From Himantopus leucocephalus (Eukaryota; Chordata; Aves; Charadriiformes; Recurvirostridae), in contig RSEF01000002.1 of the NCBI GenBank assembly GCA_003993805.1, positions 158,933,787 to 158,997,786 of the forward strand: 64,000 nucleotides of DNA. Direction: 5' to 3'. Under the pieces are notes generated by a model. It saw only the letters and a list, made by a program, of their open reading frames with translations, had not been told where the DNA came from and did no database searches. Position numbers and translations under genes: made by a program. Below are positions 37,375 through 47,482 of the stretch, in pieces (within the stretch, counting starts at the first letter, position 1; each line of letters starts with the position of its first letter).

Positions 37375-37503
37375 GGAGTTGTCTGGACCATCTTGCCATC
37401 ATAGAGGAGAGAATTTCTCAGCAAACTTTCTAATTTCTATGGAATGTGCCGTTGATGGTACGAACTAACCCTGTTGGCCAGCTTGGGTCAGGTGCCTGGG
37501 TGC
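37375..37503 (-). repeat. Inverted fragment of the same LTR-like repeat
   Basis: The reverse complement matches an internal part of the repeat at about 36904-37034, sharing phrases such as GGCACCTGACCC, AGCTGGCCA and AGATTAGAAAGTTTGC-like sequence, with many differences. Together they form an imperfect inverted repeat with a spacer of about 340 bp. Confidence 0.6.
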
Positions 37504-37914
37504 TTGTGGCTGGGTACGGGCTGTGCAGAGCCTGGGAGCCGCCGTCAGCCACGGGCTCGGGGCTACAGCTGCGGCACATGGCGCTGCAGAGGCACCTCGC
37601 ACCTTGCTGCCCGCCACCTCACACAGCACTGCCATCGTGCCCAGCAGCCTTCAGTCCTGGGTCTGGCAGCTGGTCCTGCAGCAGGAGGCTGCAGGGCGGA
37701 GGAGAGGGGTCGGTCCCACGATGCTGGGGTGAGCAGAGGTGGCTCATGAGTCCCATCCTGAACACAGAGTTGGTGGCACTGGTGCAGAGCGCGGTGTGCC
37801 AGGGCTGGACCGGCCCAATGGAGGCAGGTGAAGCCATGGGACCGAGCACAAAGCACTGCAGCAGGCCAAGGAGCCCTGCTTGCCCGAGCACCTGCAGCCG
37901 AGCCAGCTGGGTGA

Positions 37915-38332
37915 TAGAATCATAGAATGGTTTGGGTTGGAAAGGACATTTAAAGGGCATTGAGGCCACCCCCCAGCCCTGGGCAGGGACACCTCCCCCC
38001 AGCCCAGGTTGCTCAGAGCCCCGTCCAACCTGGCCTTGAACACCTCCAGGGATGGGGCAGCCACAGCTTCTCGGGGCAACCTGCCACAGGGGATCACCAC
38101 CCTCAGAATGAATATTTTTTTCCTAATATCTCTTCTAAATCTCCCCTTTTTTCAGTTTAAAACTGTCACCCCTTGTCCTGTCTCTCCCCTCCCTCATCCA
38201 GAGTCCCTCCCCAGCTCTCCTGGAGCCCCTTTGGGGACTGGAAGGGGCTCGACGGTCTCCCCAGAGCCTTCCCTGCTCCAGGCTAAACACCCCCCTCTCA
38301 TCCTGTCCTCACAGGAGAGGGGCTCCAGCCAT
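37915..38332 (-). mobile_element. CR1 3' end, about 420 bp
   Basis: Reverse-complement CR1 from ATAGAATCATAGAATGGTTT through the GGCAACCTGCCACAGGGGAT segment and on to the part complementary to the CCTGGAGCAGGGAAGG region, a longer copy than most others here. Confidence 0.92.
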
Positions 38333-38342
38333 CTTAGAACCA

Positions 38343-38500
38343 GAGAATCACAGAATAACAGAATCATGGAATGGTCAGAGTTAGAGGGGACCTTGAAAGG
38401 CCATCGAGTCACCCCCTGCCCCGGGCAGGGACACCTCCCCCCGGCCCAGGTTGCTCAGAGCCCCGTCCAACCTGGCCTTGAACACCTCCAGGGATGGGAT
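38343..38500 (-). mobile_element. Second CR1 3' end, same orientation as its neighbour
   Basis: Begins AGAATCACAGAATAACAGAA and ends at CACCTCCAGGGATGGGAT, where CR1 similarity stops abruptly; a short 5'-truncated copy directly beside the longer one. Confidence 0.9.
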
Positions 38501-41266
38501 CTCTGGACCCAGCTGCAAGGGCACAGCCCTAGTAGGGCTACCCCATGGCATGCACGGCTGTCCGTGGCGGCAGAGGAGAAGGCCGCTGGCACAGCGGCCC
38601 CAGGGTAGCCAGCATCACGCTGACCCTACCGCAGCGGTCGCACTGAGTCGGGACGGTGCCGACCAGCTGTACCTCGCTGCCCGCACCAGCACTGGGGTGC
38701 GAACCCTGCCTGGGGCTCACAGACCCGTGTCCTGCCCTTTGCCACTAGTGCAAACACGCCGGGGTGTGCAGAGCAGCGTGCCACTGCCGGCAGGCACTGT
38801 GCCCAGGGCCCTGCTCACCACGCGACCCGCGTCTCCAGTGAGGTCAGTGCCCGGCCTGCCCGCTCCAGCTCATCCCGCGCCCCCCGGGCCAGGCCAGCAC
38901 CTTTTCCTCGTGAGGGCTCCTCTTCCTGCGCCGTGCTCCAGGCTCGCCGCCCGTCCCAGGGGAAAGGTCCCAACAAGCGCCGGCTCAGTCTGCCTGGTGA
39001 TGTCAGCACGAGCGCGGCCGCGCGGGCTTGGATCTGCCCGGGCAATGCTGTTTGTGTTTGCAGGTTCAGGATTGCAGCTGGTGCTGGTGCCAAGAGGTGG
39101 GGACGGCGGGCGGGACGGCCATGGGCGCTGCGGCTCCTGCCCCTGGGACGGGCCATCCTGGGCCATGCTGGGTGAGGGGACACGCACGCACAAGGCACAA
39201 CTGGGCCGGCAGCACTGCACCACCGGCTCTGCCCACCCCGCTCCCGGCGCCGCACCGCCTCGCCTCGCGGGGCCAGGAAATCTGCTCCCGGCGCTGCAGC
39301 CCTTTCCCGGCAGAGAGATGCCAGGTGAGATGGCGCCGGCCGTGGTGCGCTGGGGAGGAGCTGGGCTCAGCCCAGCCATGCCATGGCACGGCGGTGGGCA
39401 GCGCCGGTGTGGCTGCAGTATCTGGAGTCCTCCCAGGCAGATCCTGGTACATCCCAGACGCCAGCTGGCCACTGGCACCAGAGTGCAGAGGGGATTTGGG
39501 TGCTGCTACCCCTAACATGGCGGCAGCTTGAAACCCCGATTCCCACCAGGGCCGGGTTGCAGCGAAGCTGCCTGCCCTCCACAGGCCGGGCAGGAGGCAG
39601 CGGGCATGTGGGCAAAGGACTTTTTCCTTTTCCCTTGAGTCAGAAGGCGTCAGCCCCATGGAAACTTTTAGTAACCGGCTCTGCCTACAACGCCGGGGAA
39701 ATTCCTGGCGGAGGTTCAGGCGTTGGCACCTGCAGCCCTCCCTGGGGCCACAGTCTCTCCCCGACGCAGGCAGCTCTCCCTGGCAGCGGCGGTGGCTGCA
39801 CCACGTCTTTCATGGCTGGTTGTGTTGGGAAACGCGCTGGCATCAGCCCTGGCTCTGGACGGCGCTGCACACACGGCCCTTTTGCACCCACCGGCACCGC
39901 GGGCGCCCGCACACGCCTCCCTGCATGAGTCACCCCGGGAGCTCTTCCACCTACACCCAGCGCATGGGCATACACAAGGAGCGGTGTAGCTACGCCGGCC
40001 CTGCGTCTCACGGGACCACCCTGTGCCCCACGGGACCACCCCACGCCTCGGCCGTGGCAGGGTGCACCAATGGGCCGGTGCCGGCTGGGGAGGGAGAGGC
40101 TGCCGGGGGCTGTGGGGAGGGGCGGGGAGAAGGGACAGGTTCTACCGGCAGAGTGGGGATCATGGTTTCAGGGAGAGGGTGGCGGGGGAGTTGTCTGCCG
40201 GGGAAGGGGCTGGCGGGGCCAGGGGAGGTCTGCGGGGGGGTCTCTGGTGGGACAGGCTGAAGCTGGGGATGTTTCAGGGGGAGGGAGAGCCGTGGAGAAG
40301 CTGACTGGGGCAGCAACGGAAGGGCAGCAGGGACAGGGAGGGTAGCTGGGGCACTTTGGGGGGTCCTCGCTCTGAGCAGGGCTGGGGCAGCCCAGGGCTC
40401 CTTCCCGGGAAGTGCTGCCTGCCCGGCTGCTGCCGAGCAGGGGCTGCGGTGCCTGGGTCCCACCGGTGGCCGCTGGTGGATGGGCTCCTGCCCGCTGACC
40501 AGCCGTTAGGTGCAGGGAGCAGTGCTGCTCCTCCGCCGCCGCTGTGGGATGCGGTTGCTCCCTGCCTGCGGGGGAATCCCCCAGCACCCTGTGCCCACCT
40601 CGCTGTGCACCGTGGGACGGTGCTGCCAGTCCCCCGCATGCCCTGCCCCTTCCTCGGCACCTGCCACCCAGCCAAGCCCCACCGTTCCCGGCACAGCCCT
40701 GAGGCAGCACGGGTTTTTCCCTGGGAGCCGTCCTGCCTGGGTGGCTGTCACCTCCTGTCCCCATCCTGGGCCATGCCATGGTCAGGGACCAGCATCCTCC
40801 CACCATGCTCGGCCATGAGGACTGGCAGTGCTGGCGTAACATGGCACCGTGCCGGTTGTTGCCCTACACCCGCTGTCCCGCCCCGGCACCTGGCTGCAGC
40901 CCAGCCAGAGCAGCGGGCGCAGGCAATGCCGCATTCCTCGCATACCCACCACCTGCGGCAAGCACTGTGGTTCGCCGTGTCCCCCCAGCACGGCCCTGTG
41001 ACACCCAGCTGGGGCCATCTCCGCTGGACATTGCCTACCTGCCCACGGTGGTGGCTGGACAGGCTCTCCCGGCAGGTGCCCGCAGTCCCGCTGCTTCGCC
41101 GCTGCTCCCCGCCTGCGACCGCAGCGCGTTTAAACACTTTGCCCTTCCCCGCCCTGGGGATGACACACCGGCCCAGCCCTGCCAGAAACAGGCGGGCCGG
41201 CCCTCCCCGCGGCCCCCGCCGGGCGTCCCCTCAAAGGGGGTCCGGCCGCACTGGCCCCTGCGGCCC

Positions 41267-41783
41267 TGTCCTGGGCTGAGAGACACAAGACTGATTTCTC
41301 TCCTGGAGCCTGGGAAAACTGCACTTTTAGAAGACTCTAGTGTGTGAACCGGTGAAAATATTCACTTTACAGCCAGCTATGGTATGCAGGTTTCAAGGTC
41401 TCGGTGTTTTTGAGCTCGCCAGGTGCAGCGATGAGGATGAGTGAGACCCGGGCACTGGACCCAAACTGGCCACCAGGGTTGTTTCATACCAGGAATGGCA
41501 CATTGAGTATAGATTAGAAAGTTTGCAGTGAAGTTCTCTCTCCCCATGATGGCTGCCATCGTGAGAACCCCTTGCTGTGGTGCCGGAGCCCTGAGCCCTT
41601 CCCTTCCTCCTGAAGCCACAGCTCTCGCAGTGTCCCACGTTTGCTGTCACTGCTGGGAGTGCACAGCTTCTATGGGTAGAATGGGCTGAGGATAATCCTT
41701 GTGTATTTTATATTGGTATTGGGGCCAATGCTACTTCTTTAGTGTCATTAATGTTAATTATTTAGATTTATTCTATTAAATCA
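41267..41783 (+). repeat. LTR-like repeat, copy 2
   Basis: Begins TGTCCTGGGCTGAGAGACAC and ends TATTCTATTAAATCA. Same orientation as copy 1, 4.0 kb away. The left and right flanks show no clear target-site duplication. Confidence 0.65.
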
Positions 41784-43170
41784 GGCAGCCCCTGCACCCC
41801 TGCCACCCAAACCCACGTGTGTCCATCTCTCGCTGTGTCCATCTGGCCGGACGCCGTGCAGCGGCTGTGGGGCCGACAGACGCCGGGCCCAACCCTGCCA
41901 CCAGGGCAGCTGGGGTGGAGACGGGGACCCTTCCCCACTCCCCCAACATTGCCCACATCCCTGGATGCGCAGGTAGAGCCTGAATTGTCCAAAACGTGCC
42001 CAAGCCACCCCGTTACCACCTGAGTCACCCAAAAAACACCTCTGCCCTGCCTGCGTCGCCAGCCCCACACCCTCTCCCCGGACCCTGCACCCGGCTCCCC
42101 GCTCCACCCCGAGCACGCCCAGTCACCTCCCCGCTGCCGTGGGCGCTCGGTGGGCCCTGAGAGAGCAGCAGGTACAGCGCACGGGGCAGGGGCCGTGTGG
42201 GGATGGGGGGGGGGGTTCGCACCGCAGCCCCTGCCAGCGCCGGCCCCGTGGAGCATCATGCTGAGGAAGGGATGCGTGGTGCTTGGGCAACATGTTTATG
42301 GTGCGTGGGAGTGTGTTGTCTGGAGAGCTGCCGGTATCCAGGCACGGGGCCGGCTGGGCGAGCCTGCGGCGTGGCATGGCGTGGTCCGGTGGGCACACAG
42401 CCCTGGCGCCCGCTGCCGGCGCAGCAAACCCTGGCAGTGGAGGCACACCCACGTGTGTAGGGGCATTCTCACGGGGATGGCACAGCCGAACACCCCGGCA
42501 GGAGCCCCCCTCTGTGCCCCCTGTGTTTCAGCAGCGCCGGGTCGGTGGTCCCAGCGCGGGCAGACGGACCCCTGGGAGGGTGTCACCCCAGAGCAGCCCA
42601 AGCTGTGGGGCCAAGAGGATGCCCCGGACCCGTGGGGCGATGTCTGAACAGGGGGACCATCAGTGGGGCCAGAGAGAGGGGCAGGGGCCATGTCCCCCCT
42701 GGCAGGGCCAGCAGCCACTGCCGTACCTGTGCCCCATCCCTGTGGCACGTGGAGAGGAGATAGTGTCCCAGAAGCAGCGTGGCTTTCCGATGGCTGTGCA
42801 GGCACTGTTGGTGGGTGTTGGTCTCTGGAGGTGCTGAGGAGCCTTAATCCAAAGGCAAACAGGGATGAGTGTTCGCCGCCACTGCAGAGGACTCGACGCC
42901 AGCACGCCGGAGGAGTGCTGTCACTGCAGAGCTTCCCGCTGGAGGGGCTGCGCAGGCACCAACCTGATGGCCCTCTGGTGGGGTCTGTGCCAGCGGTGCC
43001 CCCCTGCAGCCTCTGCACTGGGGCCTGGCATGGGCACGGCCAGCCGGTGACCGGCACGGATGGCTTATGGGGCACCTTCTCCCCACCTTGCTGCAGGGAC
43101 AGGCAGGAGGGGGACCTCGGGCCCCTGCCCTGGGCAGCGCGGCTGCCCACGCGGGAAACGGTGTGCTGTG

Positions 43171-43245
43171 CTGGGCTGTACGGGGCCATACTGGGCTGTG
43201 CTGAGCCATAGTGGGCTGTGCTGAGCCATAGTGGGCTGTGCTGAA
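43171..43245. repeat. 20-bp tandem repeat
   Basis: A 20-bp unit built on GGGCTGTGCTGAGCCATAGT is repeated about three to four times, the left copies degenerate. Confidence 0.8.
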
Positions 43246-45579
43246 TTGTTCTGCTGCTACGCCTGCCGACACTGTTTTGCTTTTGCTTCCTTGGGCACGC
43301 TGCCCAAAGGCAGAGGAAAGGGTCTGGTTACGGTAATTAGCGCTAATATGTGGTTGCAGTTCGTGCGTATGCATCCGAACTAACAGTATGCGGCTTAACC
43401 AAAACATCTCGGCTACCTGCAAAGACACGGAGGGACCGGCCTGGGCACCTCTCCCCTGCCCGTGGGCGGCCGCGGTTCGGGCTGGAGGTGGCTGCTGGCT
43501 CCCAGGCGCATCGGTGACACCGCTGCTGCACCAGTGGCTGAGCCAGAGGGGCGGCAGAGCCATTTGCTGCAGGGAAGGGGAAAGCCCGAAGGGGCAGACA
43601 TCGGGATGCGGTTGCTCAGCGTTGCAGGAGTGGTCCCACGGCTGGACACCCCTGTGGGTGGGTCAGTGGGGATGGCCGACCGAGCCAGGGGACACAGGGG
43701 GCACGGCCAAAGCCAGCCCTGCTGGTGGGGGCTGCATGAAGGACGCTGTGCCCACGCGGGAGCAGCAGGGGCTTGGGTTGAGCCAGGGGAGCGCTGCGAT
43801 GGCAATGCCGTCCCTGGGGCCAGCGGCTGCCGCTCTCTCCATTGCAAACTGCACTGCCACCCACCGGGACACACCGTCCGATGCCTCCAGCGCAGGCCCC
43901 CCACTGTCCGGCATCACCAGGCTGCACATCCTCTTTGTGCCATGTCCATCTGTCCCAGCCACCAACAATCCAGGCGTGTGGACACCCCGAGGTCCAGCCC
44001 CACAGCTGGGGGGCTCTGGGGCCCTCTAAGTGCCACTGGTGGCAATGGTGGGATGGCAGCGGCAGCGTGAGGAGGATGGGCCAGCTCAGGCTCCAGTCGC
44101 TGTGGTCCCCGTCCCTCCGGGCACGTGCCGAGGAAGGGGCAAGGCGGAGCAGGAGCGTGGCCCGTTGCCGGCTGGGACAAACCGCACCAGGGCTCGGGCC
44201 AGACGCTGAGCTCAGCGCCAGGGATGCGGGTGCGAAGCACAGGCAGAAGAGCCCCGTGCCTGCCCGTCAGGGAATGAGCGGCCTGGGGACACCTCGGTGC
44301 AGGTGTGGGAAAGCCGGGAGCAGAGCGCAGGGGGCTGGGGTTGGAGGAGCTGCACCGGCATGGGCGGCCGCTGGGACCCCCGGGCTTCACACCACTCTCT
44401 GGGGACGGGAGGTCTCGGGGGGGGATGTCCGAGAGCGCTCCCCTCTGCCAGCCCCCAGGCCCACGGCACGGCCGTTCACCGCAGCAGTGGCGTGTCCCAC
44501 GCAGTGGCGTGTCCCGGCTCTGCGGGGTGGGATGAAGCGACTGCTGCTGGCGCGTGGCTCCAGCCTGGTGCTGAGGCGGCTGTGGGGGTGCAGGGTGGGC
44601 CCATCACGCCCGGGGTTCCCACAGCCGGGGCAAGTGCTGGGGCGGTTGGGCAAGAGGGCGGCACCTGCCTCCCCCTCCCTGCGCCAGGGGCTGGATGGAT
44701 CCCCGGGGCGCCTGCTGGCAGGAGGGATGCTCCGTCGGATGAGCAGAGCCCCACACAGCACAGCTCCACCGGACAGCACTGCTACGGGGGCTTGGGTCCA
44801 GGTGCTTGGCCGTGATAGTGCCAGTCTGGGGCTGAGCCTCCATCCCTGCTCTCCTGCTGCCACAGGATCCGCTTGTGCCACACAGCACAGTGCTTGCAGC
44901 CATGTGTTGCTCCTCTCCCAGCCCCGGCACGGGCTGCCAGCCGCGGGGGCTCTCCCGGGGTGTCTCCGCTCCCCACCATGTCTCCCTGAGGATGCTGCAG
45001 GCTCACTTGGACCCTCCGTCCCCATCCACGTGCTCTGATTCTGCATCTGCATCCATCACGACACCCCCATCGCCAGGCCCAGCCCTGGTGAAGATGCGTC
45101 ACCAGTGTCTGTGTGGCTGGGAAAATGTTTTGCAAACAGTTTGCGTGTGCAGCCTGGCCACCCCCTACCTGTTGGCTTCAGTTCCCGGGCCGGAGCCGTT
45201 GCCTGGGGCTCTGGCTGTGGCTGACAAAGGCCGGTGGTGCCGGTGGTGCCGGGTGTGTTCCCCCAGCTGGGAGTGGTGGATGAGATTTCCATAGGCAGAG
45301 GAATGTGCAACGCAACTCGTGTCGGCGGTCCCAGCTCGCCCCAGCAGCGCTGCATGGACCGTCCCGGGACATGTTGGCAGATGCTCCATGGACAGCGGTG
45401 GGGCTCGGCACCGCTCTCGGGGCACCGACCTGCACGCGGGTGTTCGCAGGGCTCCTCCACACATGGATGGGGGACGTGTGCCGGCACAGGCTCCCTGGCA
45501 TGCTTCCAGACCTGTCCCCCCCTTTGCCTGCTGACCAACACAGGAGTGTTTGTTCAGAAAAAAAAATGAGTGTGGAGAC

Positions 45580-45905
45580 AGTTTTAAGGGACAAGAAGGC
45601 TGGAGAGGGACTTTTCGCAAGGGCGTGTTGTGACAGGACAAGGGGTGATGGCTTCAAACTGACAGAGGGGAGATTGAGATGAGATCTGAGGAGGAAATTG
45701 TTGCCTGTGCGGGTGGTGATCCCCTGGGGCAGGTTGCCCCGAGAAGCTGTGGCTGCCCCATCCCTGGAGGTGTTCAAGGCCAGGTTGGACGGGGCTCTGA
45801 GCAACCTGGGCTGGGGGGAGGTGTCCCTGCCCAGGGCAGGGGGCGACTCGATGGCCTTTAAGGTCCCTTCTAACCCAAATCATTCTATGACTCTATATTT
45901 CTATG
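45580..45905 (+). mobile_element. CR1 3' end, plus orientation
   Basis: Runs from near AAGGGACAAGAAGGCTGGAG, through GGTTGCCCCGAGAAGCTGTG, to TTCTATGACTCTATATTTCT. The last bases carry the short terminal repeat typical of CR1. Confidence 0.92.
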
Positions 45906-46673
45906 ACAACGGTACAGAAATGGAACTGAAACCCACCCAGGAACGGCCAACAGGACCGAGATAAGGCGGAAGGCAGCCTGGTGAAGCCCCAGCCCTGGTG
46001 GGGGGATCCAAGGAGGACGGGGCAGCCCCGGTACAGGTCTTGGACTTCCCCAGCGCAGGGGGCTGCTGGGGAAGGTCCATGCTGCTGCGATCCCTGGGGA
46101 CAGTCGCCGCACACATGAGGTGTCCCAACCTCCTGGAGTGGAGACGCAGCTGGTATCTCCAGACACCCCATCCCACCCCGACCTGCAGCCGTGTCCCATT
46201 CCAACTGCCCCAGCGTGGGACCAGGCCAGTGGATGCACTGCGGCAGGGCTCCACGCTGGCTGGGCACTGCCTGGGCTCTCCCGGTGCCCTCATGGCTGTG
46301 GGGTGGCAGAAGGGCAGCTAGCAGACAGGGAGGGGGGACGCGGCATCCACCGGTGCCGCCTGCCATGGGTGTGGGCTCCCGGCCCCGGGCAGAGGCGCTG
46401 GGGCACAGCAGGAATCCCAGCAATGCTTCCTCGCAAAGGAGGTAACGCGGCACTGTGCCCGCTGGCACCTGCTGCAACGCCCCGGGCTTGCCAGCCGTGG
46501 CTCCGGCGCCGGGCACCTCTGCCAGTGGCACCGGGCTGGAAGCACAGCCATGCCACCATGCCGGGCTGCGTGTACACCACCTTTGGTAATGCTACAGCCC
46601 CCTGTACCACCCGGCCGCGGACGGACAGACAGACAGACAAGCCCCAGCTGCTCATAGAAAAAGAAACCTACTC

Positions 46674-46679
46674 TTTATT
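46674..46679 (-). terminator. Poly(A) signal of the spectraplakin-like gene
   Basis: TTTATT on the plus strand reads AATAAA on the minus strand, about 800 bp below the stop codon at 47483. No other canonical hexamer was noticed between them, which gives a 3' UTR of about 0.8 kb. Confidence 0.7.
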
Positions 46680-47482
46680 GTGGCTGGCAGGGCCGTGCCC
46701 GGCCAGGGTTACATTCAGCTCTACTGCTGTCCGGTTAGCGGGGCGACGTGAGCATGCGTCGGCAGGGCAGGGGTCCCGCCGCCTGCGGGCGCCGCAGGTG
46801 GGACGGGGGCGCAGGCGTGAGGGATCCCCCGCCCGTGGCAGCCCCAGCCCTGCCGGGGCAGGGGGGCAGCTGTAGCCGGGTCGCCGGGCGCACACACCGA
46901 AGGTCCCAGGGGTGAGGGTTAGCACCAGAAACGGGGCTCTGCATACGGCGAGGGGCCCCGGTGCCCGGCTACCGAGCCTGGCCACCTCCCACCGGGGCAC
47001 GGGCGGCTGGGGACCCCACCAGCAATGCCAAATGCCCGGGGGGCACCGGCAGCCACCCCGACAGCGCGGGAGGCTGGGGGAGGAGGGTAGAGCCCAGCAC
47101 AGGGGTGTCCGGGCGGCCGCAGCCATGGCTGACCCTACAGCTGCAGGACGCTCCCGGCAGCCTGCATCGGGGCTCGGTCCCCCACGCGCTGCCCGGTGGG
47201 GCCGTGGGGCAGGGGGCCGTGCCAGCCAGAGCCCGGGGGCAGTTTGGTGTGTGCCGGGGTGGGGGATGCTTGCATATACGCCAGGGCCAGACCCGGCAGG
47301 ATCAGTGACGAACAGACAGCTCAGCCCTTGCAGGCGGGCGCCCGCTCCGGGGGGGGCCACAGCGCCGTGCCGGAGACCCGTGGGGCGCACGGCGGCGGCT
47401 TTGCCATCCTCCAGCCTCGGGGAGGAGAGTCCTGAGTGGGGCCAGCCGAGGGTGCTGGGCACAGGGCGGGCGGCTGGGGGGC

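Larger units (their letters stand above)
37504..46600. other. GC-rich intergenic stretch between the spectraplakin 3' end and EPPK1: contents
   Basis: Beyond the CR1 copies, LTR-like copy 2 and the 20-bp repeat, I see no gene I can support. Long open frames (for example 38451-39515 and 40356-41279, plus strand; 43842-45038, plus strand) overlap others on both strands, have Gly/Pro/Arg/Ala-biased composition from high GC, and match no domain. The EPPK1 promoter and non-coding first exon probably lie here but I cannot place them. Confidence 0.55.

Noticed and set aside
40356..41279. 307-codon plus-strand open frame upstream of EPPK1
   Set aside because: Same GC-driven effect; antisense frames of similar quality overlap it and it runs into an LTR-like repeat.
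36693..41783. Intact provirus between the two LTR-like repeats
   Set aside because: No gag, protease, polymerase or envelope-like frame lies between them; the interval holds CR1 tails and GC-rich host-like DNA.
43842..45038. 398-codon plus-strand open frame
   Set aside because: No domain, biased composition, competing frames on the other strand and no splice-flanked exon pattern.
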